Below are positions 24,001 to 36,313 of a stretch of DNA of 64,000 bases, piece by piece. The DNA comes from Bagarius yarrelli (taxonomy: Eukaryota; Chordata; Actinopteri; Siluriformes; Sisoridae). Position numbers and translations under genes: made by a program. A model generated the notes under the pieces. That model did not search any database. It was not told where the DNA came from and worked only from the letters and a program-made list of their open reading frames with translations. The DNA is taken from NCBI GenBank assembly GCA_005784505.1, contig VCAZ01000021.1, forward strand, positions 1,420,808 to 1,484,807. Direction: 5' to 3'. Every line of letters begins with the position of its first letter. The first letter of the stretch is position 1.

Positions 24001-27000
24001 GCTTCTATGACATACACAGATGTTTACTGACACAAATGTGTCTACTATACATATTTCACTTGAATTTAACTGTATCTTTTGCCAAGCAATTACACAATTT
24101 TGTTGAAATTGTATAGATTAATGGTTTTATAGGGTTTTAGGTAATGTGTGTTCGGCTGTTGGTGGTTTGACAAAGACACTGATTGTATCTGGTGTGTTTA
24201 TTGAATCTTAAATTACAAGAATCTCAGCTTTCTAAAGATGTGTAATGTTTAGCTTTTTTCTTTCTGAGTGCTGTGAGACACAAAGATTTCACTTACAGAA
24301 CGCAGGGAGGCTGGTGAAACGTTAATTAATTAATTATGGGTTTTAATCCATATCCAATTAAAATTTTTAAGTACATTAGACTGTTTTCATTAAGACCCTA
24401 AATCATATCAAAATGCGCATCAGATGATTTCTTTAAAATAACAGTGACAATACAAAAGTGATGAGGTCACACTGTGTGTACTTGACTGTTATATATGCAA
24501 TATCGTAAGATCTTGGCTGAGAGTCCTGGTCTTATTATGCTTTTATTACTGGTATTTAAGTAGTAGCGATAGAATGACATGACCCAATACCCTGAATCTC
24601 CATGCATTTATTTTCATTTATTCAACCCTGATCAGGAATACAGACTCAGTTTATGGACTTGGAGTCCAGTTACAAACTGGCTAAGTGTACCATGCTAGTA
24701 GCCAGTTCCACTTAAAGGGATGTTCTTAGAACTGGAAAGAAACCAAAAGACCCAGATAAAACCCATTCTGTATCAAACGTGGAGCCTGTTTAATAATATG
24801 GTGGCGTAATATAATCAAGTATTTGTATTTATAAAGCTTATAAATACAGAGTGAATTTTTTTAGAATACAATGTTCACTGTTATTAAATGAATGAGTATT
24901 AATACTCTGATCTGATGCAGATTTACCTGTTTTCAGTATTATGAACCTGCTTTTCATCTGAAGATATTTTTGAAGAATGTGACAGTAAACTGACCTTTTA
25001 ATGTGCTCCCCAGGGGTCCTCTCTATCACAGAGCTTTTTGCTGGGTGCAGCTGGAGTGGAGCAGCATCTCCTGCCTCGTAGGTCACACCTTCATAGAAAG
25101 GTGTGATACTGCAATCTGGTCCTGAATTGCCCCCTACTTGGATGGAAGCACCAGTCTCATCCTCTAGTATCTTTCCAATAGAGAACTGAAAGAGAGAGTC
25201 CTGGGGTGGTGTGGCTCCAGGGACTGCTGACCCAGCCTGAACCAGGCATTCTGATGGACTGCTTAACGTTGAGCTGTCCTGACTTTCCAGAGAGTGTTCT
25301 TTGGCCAGGCTGGTGTAGTAAGCTGAAGCTGGGTAATAGGCGGTGTAGTCCAGTGGCACTGCTCCATTGGTGCCCGCTCTCTGGATGTGAGGTGGCAGGA
25401 AGGTGGGTTCATTTTCGGGTTTGTCCACACTCTCCTCTAGAGTTGGTGAGAAAGGAGAGAACTTCTGGAAGTCAGAGGTGAGTGAAGCAACAGAGGTGGA
25501 ACCATCTGGGGATTTGGGGTTCACAACTGTACACAATGATGAGTCCGCTGTTAGCGAGACTGTTGCTGAGCCTGCTCTGATAGGAAGAACACGGCCTGTG
25601 TGGTCTATCCACAGCAAAAAATCTGTGGAAGAAACAACCATCACTAGATAATTTTTGCACTTGTTTCAGACAAATTGTGTAATGTCCAGTGTAATACCTG
25701 TGTAATATCCAGGAGGTAGAACTTCATCTTGCTTGTAACCATGCTCTCCAACCAACTGTCTGAGGGCCTCGGCAACAAGCCCTTTATAACTGTAACAAAC
25801 AATAAGCTTTTAAATGCACACAAAATGATCATTACTTACTATCATTACTGATCAAGCATCTCTCTGTCTCACATTCCTGCCAGAGATAGGTATCCAAAAT
25901 GTGTACTCGAGTAAAAGTACAAGTACTTATGGAAATATTTACTCAAGTAATAGTAAAAAAAAAAAAATTATCCAATGAAAAAAAAAAGTAATTACTAGTT
26001 ACTTCTGATTTGATTGACACGAAGCTAAAACCTTACATTTTATACATACAGTGGCGCCCTGACTTTCGAGTTTAATTAGTTCCGTGACCTAACTCAAATT
26101 AATCAGGTCAAATCAATTTTCCTAATTGAAATGAATTGAAATGCCATTAATCCTTTTTGGGTCAACACAGCAATGTTGTTATTTTTGTTATGTTTTTAAA
26201 TATACTCATTAACGAATATGTGTTAAAAAAATGTACTGCATGTACGAGAGAATGTACTGCAATAAACTGGATTTATTAAATATAATGTACAGCATTTACC
26301 CACCTTGGAGATCAGACGACTTCACTTGCTAGCGCACTTGCTAATGTAGTGTTCGTCACAGATTCGCCTAAACACTTGAGTATAATAAAATAAAGACCGA
26401 AAGCAGACCAAAAATGTACTGAACTGGTTTATTTGATATAGACATGTTTTTTGAACTTTTTTCCCCCTATAATCTTGCGTGCATGCAAAAGCTCTCACAA
26501 AACTATGGCAAGTCCCAAGGGGGAAAAAATGCATTCACCCACATACACAGAATGACCACGTTTAAACCCAATAAACAGTTTAGTCTGCTACACTAACACG
26601 CATGTCTGACTAGCTATCGAGTGAGACACGGGACGGATGCTGGGCGCATGTTACGGCGTTCACTGTGGCGTTCGTTACGCCAACTAGCGGTGGGGTATTT
26701 AAAGCTGGCTCGTAACCCTGAATTTCAGCACACAACCCAAATCAAAATATCGACTGAGAGACAGCTTGTATCTCAAAAAGCTCGTTAGTTGGGACCCTTG
26801 TAAGTCAAGGTAGCACTGTACTGGACAAGTTTTTACATCCCTGTCATCAAAAGTCTCTCTGCTTATATGTTCTGCTTATATAAAAACGGGTTAAAGTAAA
26901 GTAAAATAAAGCCAGTCTTGTGAACATTTACATCACATCACCTGTCATTAACAATAAAATCTCAAACATACTCAGATGTTTTTCCAACAGTATTTCTCTT

Positions 27001-30000
27001 TATTTTCTACCATTTAAGAGCAGTGCCTTTAAAAGTATACTGTATTTAACATTTTGTGTTGATGTACATACATGCCGTTTTGATTTTGTGTGGGTGTTCT
27101 ACCCTTTGGTCAGGTGTTAAAAAAACTACCGGCGTCTCTGGGTTGTTGTATAAATGTAGGAAGTCCTACTTTTACTATTCAGTTTATTTAGTTTTTTGTT
27201 TAACTAACGTGAAAATTTGCAGATGTTTAGAATGAATGTTTGTTTATGAATGTGTTTTTTGTATGTTTTACAAGACATATAACTATTCAGATAGTGTGTA
27301 AAATGTGGTTTTACAATAAAGTTAAAGTGCTCCTGGATACTGAATGATTATTAAAGGCATTTAAATAGGCGTCATTCTCACACTTACCGCTATGTGTTTT
27401 TTCAGGTTGGAGCTGGAATTCTTGTATGCTGTGATGTCAGTTCGTTTTGGTTCACACAGCATGCATTGCATTATGAAACTATTCTTTTTGACATATTGGA
27501 GTAAAAACAGACTGAATCTGAGCTGATCTGCTTCCAATAACACACACACACACACGTTCCTCTGCTTCATCTTCTAGTTGAACTTAAGCAGGAGATGTGT
27601 AGTAGCCTCTTGCACAGCAGACTCTCCAAAGTCTCACAACAATTCATATAATCTAATTATTTAAAACATCCTATATTTATTACTATTTGACAGTTACGGG
27701 AGAACGCTGCCAAATGTAGCGAACTAAGTTTTTAATAAAAATGTACTTAAGTAAGAGTAAAAAAATAATAATCTTTAAATATATATTAAAAGTAAAAGTT
27801 ACCCAAAAATTTACTTAAATAAACATAATAAATCAAATGTAACTCATTACTACCCGCCTCTGGTTCCTGCTGAACCAAATTCTAATCTATCTACAATAGA
27901 GTGATTTGTAATTAAAAAAAAGTAAAACATTTATTTGTTTTTCACATTAATGGAGGAAAAGATACTGGCAAGGTTTTTAATTTATTTTACAGTACAAAAA
28001 CCTGCCATTTTTACAGGTGTGTAAAAATAAAAAATTTATTTAACAAAAAAACCTTCTTGTTTCAAAATAAAACATCTGTGACTGTATGTCTAATACTGTT
28101 AAAATAAATTTCACCACGATTAATTTGCAATGTTTAAACAAAATTATTAGAATATTGGCATTGGATTATGTAGGCGAATATCTTGGTGCACTAAGTGACT
28201 TTTGTTTTCTGAATGTTCAACTTTAGAAGGTGTTTGAGTTTTTCAGGATACATTTATTAAGATTATGTGTTTTCGCTGGTCAGGGATAACAGTCAGGCTA
28301 TATCTGTTTGTCCCTGTCCAATTCCCTGTCCAAAGAAAGAGCTGCGCACTGACCTGTACTTGCGGTTGACCTCGTCAGCAGTGAGTGCATGATCAAACAT
28401 GAGCACTTTGTGAGAGTCCTGCAGACGAGGTCCTGTGTACTCTCTGTGCTCGAGTTCCACCGCAGAGTCCAGCAGGGACAGATAGCGGCGCACAATCAGA
28501 GCATACGGACTGTCTGCAAAGCGGCACACAGCAAAGAATGCAGCTTAGTGCTCCAAGTTAACAGAAGAGTGCATTAAAGAACAATCTGGCTGTCACTACT
28601 GATGCAAAGTATGTTTTTTTTTGGTAAGATGAATATTACAATTATTCATCAAATCAGCTAAATTAGCTGAAATAAGTACATTATTACATAACCCTTATAG
28701 ATAATTAAGCACAACACAGTACGTAAACCTGTGTAAACAGCTTTCCAGGAGGGTGTGAGCAAGGCAAAAGTTATACACACGAAGCAGGATTAACATTAAC
28801 CACTCACTGACATGACAAGCAGCTGTTTCTCTATATAAGACAGGATTTAATCAGATCAAACATATAAACACATCAATGATCTAAATCTCATTTTAGTAGG
28901 ACTAATTCAGTGTGGAGATCTGGAAGGACTCACTGGTGACGTTACTGATGAAGGAGGGTGAGAAAACCCGGTGCAGCACCAGGCTGGGAAAGTGTCCTAG
29001 TTGAAAGAGGGACATAAGGATGTTAACGGTAGCCAGCGGTGAACTCAGAGCCTTCAGCTCCAGGACCATTTCCAGCTTAGAGAAGAACTGAGTCTCGTTA
29101 ACTGGACGATAACTCATGCGGCTAAACGGAAACACAAGCTTCTGGATCACCTGGAGAAAAACATCAACACAGACCAAATGCTTTACTAGTTTACGGATTC
29201 AATCGTTTATTTTTCTCAATACACCAAATAAAAATAATTTTGTTTGTCAAAATTTCCAAACCAGATTTAAAATACTAAATACCCCTCCCACACACACACA
29301 CACACAAAGATAAAGGGGTGACTTAGAAATATTAACAGCAAATAAAATATCTTTGAAAACTACTACAAAACAACTATTAATGAATTATGAATCAATGCCT
29401 TTTGTCACAAGTACACATTCCCATTAAATACCTAAATGTTAATATCGTAAATTACATTAGCATTTATTTATTTAGCACACTTTTATCCGAAGATAATATA
29501 TTCCCTTCTCACTTTGCTGTCTAAGTATTCAGCCTTTTTGACCAGGAACTCTGCAATGGTGTCCAGTAACTGTGTTTCTCTAAGACGATGGCGTGCGATA
29601 TACTTGGCGATTAGAGCCATGGTGTAAGGGGTGATGCTGTCAACCTTTCTAGGCAGCTCCTCTAATAGAATAAGAGAAAAACACATTTACAAATGTATCT
29701 ACATGTACATTTTACATACAGATTGTTAATTGCCCCACAATACATATATCCATGCACACCACTGTTAAAATATGTGCAGTTTCTATTTTACACATGCCGT
29801 TCAATCATCAACTCATGTCAATTCATCAATTCATCATCATACATCAATGTAATACAATGACATGAAATGACTCAAACCGCATGCGCACTTTATGCCTGTT
29901 AGCTATAATTGTTTTTAAAAAGTCAAACACACCAGCTAGGCTGCCCACAAACTTCTCCTGTCTGTTCTGGTAGAATAGGTGAGAGCTGAAGATGAGCTCA

Positions 30001-31957
30001 AGGCTCTTGTTGCTGGCCTCACGGGCGCACGCCGCCAGCATCTCATCCAGTAAGGTCATCTCATGGTCCCGTACACAGCTGACACTGGCTAGAGTGTGTT
30101 TAACTAGGCGCAGGATCTTGCGGTCTACCACGAGCTGCTCTGCTGAAGCCGTGTCTCCACCCTGCAGCGCACGCCATTTGGTCCTGTAGTAGGAGAGCAG
30201 AAGGAACAGCGTCTGTGGGTGGCGCTCTCGCTCTATGTTCTTTTCCAAGCCTGCCAGACACGACTCAATGAGCGGGTGCTCACTGGATGGGTGCAGCTTC
30301 ATGCAGCTGCTGAACACCATGGAGATGTCTTTCTGGTTAAACTGCGACAGGCGGCCTTGCGACTCCTCCTCCAGCACCTGCACTATCCGAGAGTCACTGG
30401 GCAGCCCTGTGGGAACACAACGCTTTAATGAGCCACAAACAACCTTAAACAGTGCTGCACCTACACATAAATCAGTCAAACATTAGGTCAAGTTAAACAC
30501 TGAATGTAACTGAATGAGTTATTATTACAACCATTCGGCAGACAACCTTTTGCCTTTTTACATTCAAATAATTCCAAAAAAGTGAATTGATGCAGTGGTT
30601 ACACAAAATGCCACAACAATTTTAGAATAAATTTGATTTGCATAGTGTTTATAGCAATAGATATTCAAATAACAACAAAAAAACACTTTGACAGTAATTT
30701 CTTCTTCTCCTTTCGGCTGTTCCCGTAGGTCGCCACAACGAATCATCTGTCTCCACCTAACCCTATTCTCTACATCATCTTCACTCACACCTACTAACTT
30801 CATGTCCTTGTTTATCGCATCCATATACCTCCTCTTTGGTCTTCCTCTTTGTCTTCTGCCTGGTAGCTTCATTTCTAACATCCTCCTACCGATATATTCA
30901 CCATCCCTCCTCTCTACATGTCCAAACCACCTTAATTTGGCATCCCTGACCTTTTTCTCCAAAACATCTAACATGAGCCGTCCCACTAATGAACCCGTTC
31001 CTAATCCTGTCTGTACCAAAGAAAATCTCAACATCATTAGCTCTGCTACTTCCAGCTCTGTCTCTAAACCATACATCATAGCTGGTCACACCACTGTCTT
31101 GTACACCTTCCCCTTGTATTTATTAACCTAAAAAAGGTGCATGAGCTAAAGCTAACAGAGCTATTAAATTCCTCTTGCTTACCAAGTGCAGCCACAGCAT
31201 AAAGACAGTTGACGATGCTAAAGTTGTCAAACTTGGAACAGTCACTAACAATGGCGTCACAGAGGGTTTGGAAGTCAGGGTGATCCAGAATCTGTCGAGT
31301 CGCATTATCAGTGGAGCCTACAGCTGGGGGTGAAGATAGTGCTCTTTCTGCAGACACCCCTATGATTCCCAGACTTCCTTCTCCACTTCCAATTGCTCCA
31401 GCTTGCTGGAGTGCTAGGAGCTGGCCAATTTTCTGTAAGGCAATAGGGTAGTGATTGTGCGAAACCTTCCCTGGGTTTTGAGTGACCCAGCGGAGCACCT
31501 CGTCCACGCTGCGCGAGCGGTCGATCAGACGTTTCATAGTGAAGAAAGTGTCATAGCTCATCTTCTCATGGATGAAGTTCCAGGTCTTTTTTTTGCCGTG
31601 GTGCATGTGGGAGTGGGGCTGGTGATGTGGAGGAAGAAGGTGAGAGATCTGGGGCGGGGTGTGGTAGTGCTGATGGGGTTGGTAGTATGTTCGGTGAGCA
31701 TCTACACGGCCTTGATAGAGCGGGGGAGGGAAACTCTGGGGTTGTGGGATGTGGGGGTGATGTGGGGTGAGTGAGTGATGATGATTCTCCAGCATGGTTT
31801 GGCCTCCGCCTATCAGGCCAACACGACGACCAGGCTTGCCCCCTGTGCCACCATACAGGCGTGTGGCATACATGCTGGCAAGATGGCAAAAAGGGTGTGC
31901 AGGCAAGGAAAATCTCCCGCAGTTTAAGAGGCCAATACGAGAGAGCAGTGCGAGCAT
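21071..31957 (-). CDS. fastk: FASTK, Fas-activated serine/threonine kinase family protein
   Basis: Nine coding exons: 31,957-31,183; 30,406-29,933; 29,661-29,513; 29,150-28,934; 28,513-28,354; 25,789-25,698; 25,622-24,995; 21,355-21,241; 21,157-21,071. All junctions are GT-AG, phases agree, and the sum is 2,697 nt or 898 residues (human 549). Despite its name FASTK is not a proven kinase; it binds RNA, and its mitochondrial form stabilises ND6 mRNA. Residues 1-25 look like a mitochondrial presequence. Residues 57-120 are His/Pro-rich. FAST_1 and FAST_2 span about 450-640, with LATVNILMSL, RRYLSLLDSAVELE and YKGLVAEALRQL close to human. Residues 640-830 are a Ser/Thr/Pro-rich insertion. The RAP domain (832-893) has DKWHYC, VLVGSRAMRDRHLQLLGY and LPYLELEKL. 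The start is the first ATG after an in-frame acceptor region. TMUB1 lies downstream, as in human. Confidence 0.95.
21356..24994. other. FASTK intron 7-8 with repeat fragments
   Basis: Intron between the FASTK exon with the long insertion and the first RAP exon. It holds a SINE (21.5 kb), a stretch at 22,090-22,170 rich in GAGACGAGACATGAGACT repeats, and a decayed repeat-like block at 22,480-22,600 (CACGAATCGGATCATTTTTC). No exon is needed here, because the flanking phases join correctly. Confidence 0.5.
21541..21735 (+). repeat. tRNA-derived SINE, best-preserved copy
   Basis: The head is tRNA-like: TAGCCCGGTGATGGTGAAGG resembles an A-box region and GATCACAGTTACAAATCC a B-box region. The tail ends ATAAGAGCATCTGCCAAGTG followed by CAGAAATGTAAATGTC. 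Other copies in this window are at 14.8, 34.1, 49.7, 52.8 and 54.0 kb, in both orientations. Confidence 0.75.
26046..26823. mobile_element. Nonautonomous DNA transposon, TA-flanked
   Basis: The left end TACAGTGGCGCCCTGACTTT and the inverted right end (AAGTCAAGGTAGCACTGTA on the plus strand) form terminal inverted repeats. Both are bounded by TA, the target duplication of Tc1/mariner elements. The interior lacks a transposase frame. A second, shorter copy is at 56.28-56.75 kb. It lies in the FASTK intron before the KYSYKGLVAE exon. Confidence 0.6.
26824..28353. other. FASTK intron remainder
   Basis: AT-rich intronic sequence with no exon or complete mobile element recognised. A stretch near 27,700-27,860 (repeated AAGTAAAAGTTAC-like words) echoes one at 25,890-26,000, so the DNA transposon may sit inside an older repeat. 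Confidence 0.3.
30697..31130 (-). mobile_element. RTE-like LINE, 3' fragment in FASTK intron
   Basis: On the minus strand the frame reads YGLETELEVAELMMLRFSL, then GTAHVRCFGEK, LRWFGHVERRDGEYIGRRML and GRRQRGRPKRRYMD, ending near the MIRCGDLREQPKG words. This is the C-terminal end of the RTE-type protein whose reverse transcriptase core is at 50.2-50.9 kb. It is 5'-truncated and ends in the same CTTTCGGCTGTTCCC tail. Its 5' edge lies about 50 bp from the donor of the first FASTK coding exon. Confidence 0.8.
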
Positions 31958-32599
31958 GGTATACTGGGTGATTTAACACACAATCTTAAAGCTGTATACC
32001 TAAAACCAAAGAAAGAGACAATATCAGTGTATTCATTCTCCAAACACAGATGTTATATGCCACATTTATCAATTAATTACACAAAAAAAAAAATTAAATG
32101 TTTGATTGAAACAGTGAGTTACCTCCTAAACATTAAGCAGCAAACTTAAAGAACCCAATTCACAGATTCTTATGCAAGACATACTGAATCATAAATAAGG
32201 ACCCATCTCACCTACGCTATTGTATAAAATAACGTGAAACTTAACAGTGTCCAAACTCAGATCATCAGAAGAGCAAAAGATGACAGGCAGTCAACAAATT
32301 TAACATTCTCTTACCAAAGTTTAAGAAACTCATTATTATTCCAACAACATATAATACATTTCATAATTGCTTTCAGGCATCTGGATATGATTCTTCAGTC
32401 ATTTCACTTAGCTTTTTATATAAAAACCTATGATTATCACCTTGCAATGAACATGTATAGAGATTCTTAAAAATGACATACATAGACCATTCGTTCTTAC
32501 AATTTAGTCCAGTCAACGTAACTAGTTTTTTATTTTTTTGAAACATGGCTTTTGGTTATGCCGTGCGGCTATTGGGTCATGCTGATTAAAACTGATGCT

Positions 32600-33210
32600 A
32601 ACTTTCCTAAAAACAATTCTACACAGCGACTAAAACCATGCCACCAAAAAACCATAACCTCTTGGGCAACAATCAAAATCTCAGACATAAATTGGAATTT
32701 AGTAGCTGATACAATCTGGAACGACTCCACAAACTCAATCTTCGTGGCCATCCAGCCATTAGGGGACGATATGGCTATTCAGTCCTCTGATATGTGTGAA
32801 GCCATTAATTGTGTCAAAACAGAGCTGGAGTCACATAACAAAAGAATCAGTAAGGAAAAGGACAAGATACTGTAAAGGAGGCTGTTACTACACTCCGGCA
32901 GAAGGATAAGACACTTGAGCAGACGGTTGAGACATTAACCAACAAGACTCAAGATCTGGAAAATTGTGGCTGCCTTTCAAATGTAAAAATAATTGGCCTA
33001 CCAGATAAAACGGAAGGCTCGGATGCATGCACTTTACAAAGGACTGGCCAAAGTTTTGCCAGATTGCTTTAACACAACTCCAACAATTATATGGGAACAC
33101 TGGGTGGGCCCAAATCAACACAAATGCTACTCCCAGGCCAATAGTGATAGTTAATGAAGTTAAACTATAAAGATCAGGAATAAGCAATCAAAGCGACTAG
33201 GGAATTAAAA
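32600..33210 (+). pseudogene. L1-type LINE ORF1 relic
   Basis: The plus strand encodes pieces of an L1-family ORF1 protein in more than one frame: a coiled-coil-like section (KDKTLEQTVETLTNKTQDLEN), then VKIIGLPDKTEGSDAC, which matches the IVGLPEGTEGSD-type RRM core of L1 ORF1, then PRPIVIVNEVKL, matching PRPIIVKF in that family. Stops and frameshifts interrupt it. No EN-RT ORF2 is attached, so this is an isolated fragment. Confidence 0.6.
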
Positions 33211-34054
33211 AAGCTTCACTACTGAGATCGGCTAGTGAACCTGTTCGTTTGTGTTCGTTTGAGTAGAAAACCACCACGTAAATAAAGATAAAACTGAACT
33301 GACTCTCAAACTAAGATATTTATTGATTTTACTTGTCTGAAAACTGAACCAGGCTGTTATAAATCTTGAATTGATATTACAAGGAACAGACTTGGTAAAG
33401 GTTTTAGTTAATTTGCCTTATTTATAGCGTTGTCATTAGCTACAAAGTGGTTACAAATAAAGTTGCTCCACATATTATGAATCTATTGTTTGTTCGGGGG
33501 GAATGTACGTTTGGGGGGTGTTCTATCGTGGTTTGTAATTTTTCGTATGTGTACTAGGGAGAAAATATATTGGAAAAACTGCCATTGCGATATTTAGTTT
33601 TAATAGATTGCAATATGAACAAATTTATTGTGAAGCTTTATTTGGAATTTAAATGTTAGAAAGACTGGGGTTATTTTGTAAAATATAATACACAAACTAT
33701 GAACTAGTTATACTATGTAGTAATAGTATAAATAGAATAAAACAAAGATGTAAATGAAATAAAGTGTTATGTTTTTCTAGAGATTCAAATACAAAAATGT
33801 ATTAAACAAATGTAAAATCACACTGCATCGCCTTAACCGTATAAATAATGCACAATTCATCTTTCTTAAAGCTAAAAGTGATTGGTTTATGCGGCTTAAT
33901 TGCTCAAACTGGCTTTAAATGTTTACACAGAAATTGACTTTGAAATAAACTTTCACTCTATTATTAAACTTTGCAATTATTTACAGAATCACATGTTCTA
34001 AACTGTAGTAGTGGCCACTCGACATTACGCATCCTGTAATGTAACTGTTGTTAT

Positions 34055-34125
34055 GTAATGGGGCTGGGAATCGAACCCACAATCTTCTAATTAGCAGTCC
34101 AACACCCTAACCACCCCCAATTCTA
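34055..34125 (-). repeat. SINE head fragment
   Basis: The sequence GGGAATCGAACCCACAATCTTC, then TTAGCAGTCCAACACCCTAACCACC, is the inverted tRNA-like head (B-box complement) of the SINE family. It breaks off on both sides. Confidence 0.6.
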
Positions 34126-34186
34126 GTGTTCCTCATCTACGCACAATTATTTACAAGTATTTTAATTAATCACTCGTTTTACTTAC

Positions 34187-34585
34187 ATGTTTAGTTCAAA
34201 TCAGGACGCAGGGGTGCAGATGGAGCCGAAACCATCCGTAACACAGGACAACATGGGGTTAAAAAGGATAAATTAAAAAACTACATGAAGCCGCGAAGAA
34301 TCAGTCGTTGTTGCCAAAACAGGATGAAGTTTCATGTTAATTCCTATGCCAGTGCTAGCAATCTGTTGGCTAACTGTTAAGCAGCGGAATGGTTCGAGTT
34401 CAATAAACACGAGCGTGATAAAGCTGTGGCGCAGGAAGCGTTAGTGTAGTGATTAGACAATGACGCGCGGAGTGTGAAGGAGTCCGGAGGACAGCTGACA
34501 CCTTTCAATGTATGTTATCCCCGTCAGGAGCTCCACTATAACACGGCCTGTCAGAGCGCTGCTGCTGCTGCTAACACATACCGGG

Positions 34586-34658
<73 letters not shown>

Positions 34659-34900
34659 CGCTTCGTTTGTCAAACCTCGGACTTCAACAGCACTACACAA
34701 GTCTCCAGTGTTTGTGGGAGACACGGCTGACATGTGTCCCCATTTGTCACACCCAGGCACCTTACATTCACACTCTCCTTGCACGTCGGCAACTGCGATT
34801 CAGCGCCCCGGTCTCCGCCATTTTCCCGGAAGTCAGTACTGACAAAGCGGAACTGCGTCAGGATCACGGGAACTGCAGGGTCGCGAGGCGCAGGCTTTAG
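34187..34900 (-). promoter_or_regulatory. Proposed FASTK 5' UTR exon and CpG-rich promoter
   Basis: A strong GTAAGT donor (34,186-34,181, minus) follows AACTAAACAT, consistent with a non-coding exon spliced to the acceptor upstream of the FASTK ATG. The upstream part is CpG-rich. It contains an ETS consensus CCGGAAGT at 34,826-34,833 next to GCCATTTTCC, a layout common in TATA-less housekeeping promoters. The exon start is not defined. Confidence 0.5.
34587..34661. repeat. (TG)32 followed by (CG)5 tract
   Basis: An uninterrupted TG run from 34,587 to 34,650 passes directly into CGCGCGCGCGC. It lies about 170 bp from the ETS site of the proposed FASTK promoter. Alternating purine-pyrimidine DNA of this kind is the classic Z-DNA-forming sequence. 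Confidence 0.97.
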
Positions 34901-35282
34901 ATGACAGTGAAGGATTATCCAATAAAGTTTTACAAATATTTACTCTTTCTTTACTTTTACAAGTCGAGCGTGGTAGAAAAGACGACACACTATTTATAGT
35001 CAATTCTCTGATGATTATTTTTAATGAATGTTTGCATGTCCCTATTATTTTTAAAGCAATTCCATATTAATTACATAAAAAAATTAATGATCAAAATAAA
35101 TTAATACAAAGATGTTTAAACATCCATAGTTCTGAATACACATATTATGCATATGTATAAACTGATGTTGTCAGAGTGGTAATTTGTGATAAAAGGTATC
35201 TGTCTCAGTGTTTCTTAGGTGCACTGAGATGCTTTTCTGGTCACCACCATTTTACAAAGCCGTTATTTACAACCAGCATTCT
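34901..35282. other. Intergenic, nothing recognised
   Basis: AT-rich flank between the proposed FASTK promoter and the Tc1-like relic. I see no coding or repeat signature. Confidence 0.4.
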
Positions 35283-36313
35283 AGAAAAGTTGGGACATTT
35301 AAAAAAAAAATTGTATAAAAATAAAAACTAAAAAGACTTTTAAATCACAAATCAATTTTAAATTTTACACTTTTATCCACTAAATAAGCTCATTTCAAAT
35401 TTGATGCCTGCTACAGGTCTGGACAGAGGCTCTCCAACCTGTGAAACTGTGTAAAAAGATTGTAGAATACTTTAAAAGCAAGGTTCCTCAAAACAAACAC
35501 ATCAGCATCTACAGTGCTTAACATCATTTAACGATTTAGAGAAACCGGAGAATCTCTCTGAGTAATGGACAAGACCGAAGACCTTTGTTTGATGCCCGCA
35601 GTCTTCGGGCCCTCAGACGACACTGTATCACTCATTGGGATGATTCTGTGATTGACATCATCAAATGGACGCACCTTTCAGAAACCACTGTCAGTAAACA
35701 CAATCTGCTGTGCAATCTGCTGTGCAACTAAAGCTCTATCATGCCAAAAGTAAACCATACATGAAGGGCCGTCGCTTTCTATGGACCAAAGCTTATTTAA
35801 AATGAACTGATTCAAAGTGGCTCTATAGTTATAAGTGTTCTATGATCAGTCGAGTCCAAATTTGACAATGAAATGGAAATCACAGACGCCGTGGTGCTGA
35901 ATTGACCTGCCTGCTGTCCAGATCTTTCACCTATATAGAACATTTGGTGCATCATTAAACGAAAAATAAAGTCAAAAACGACCAGAAGATGAAAACATGT
36001 ATCAGACAAGAATGGAACCAAATTCCAACACCAGAACTCCAGAAACTCATAACCTCGATGGCCAGACATCTTCAAACTGTTTTGAAGAGATGCTACACCA
36101 TGGTGAACATACCCTGCCTGTTTTGAGACCTGTAGCAGACATCAAATTTGAAATAAGCTCATTTTGTGCATAAAAGTGTGAAATTTGTCACTTTAAACAT
36201 TTGTTATGTTATCGATGATCTATGGTAAATAAAATATGAGCTCATGTGATATGAAAGTCATTTTGTTATTATTTTATTTAGATTAAAAAAAAAAAAAAAA
36301 ACGTCCCAACTGC
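35283..36313 (+). pseudogene. Tc1-like transposon relic with long inverted repeats
   Basis: The outer ends share AAAAGTTGGGAC / GTCCCAACT, and an inner pair (AAATTTGATGCCTGCTACAGGTC near 35,400; GACCTGTAGCAGACATCAAATTT near 36,126) is inverted, so the terminal inverted repeats are about 150 bp. Between them the plus strand holds a broken Tc1-type transposase. An N-terminal part reads DARSLRALRRHCITHWDDSVIDIIKW, then SVESKFD, then PACCPDLSPI and a NIWCIIKRKIKS piece that match the C-terminal DDE region. Several stops are present. The stretch between VESKFD and the PACCPDLSPI box is too short for the family, so most of the catalytic core is deleted. Confidence 0.75.

Larger units (their letters stand above)
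31980..34186. other. FASTK 5' UTR intron
   Basis: Sequence between the acceptor upstream of the FASTK ATG (GGTTTTAG near 32,000 on the minus strand) and the proposed non-coding exon at 34.2 kb. It carries an L1-like relic and otherwise no recognised gene. Confidence 0.4.

Noticed and set aside
31566..31979. Alternative 137-residue minus-strand frame over FASTK exon 1
   Set aside because: It overlaps the true FASTK frame in another phase; its Pro/Ser richness comes from the His/Pro-coding segment read out of frame.
34474..34900. Cys/Val-repeat open frames around 34.6 kb
   Set aside because: Produced by the TG/CG tract; no homology outside the repeat.
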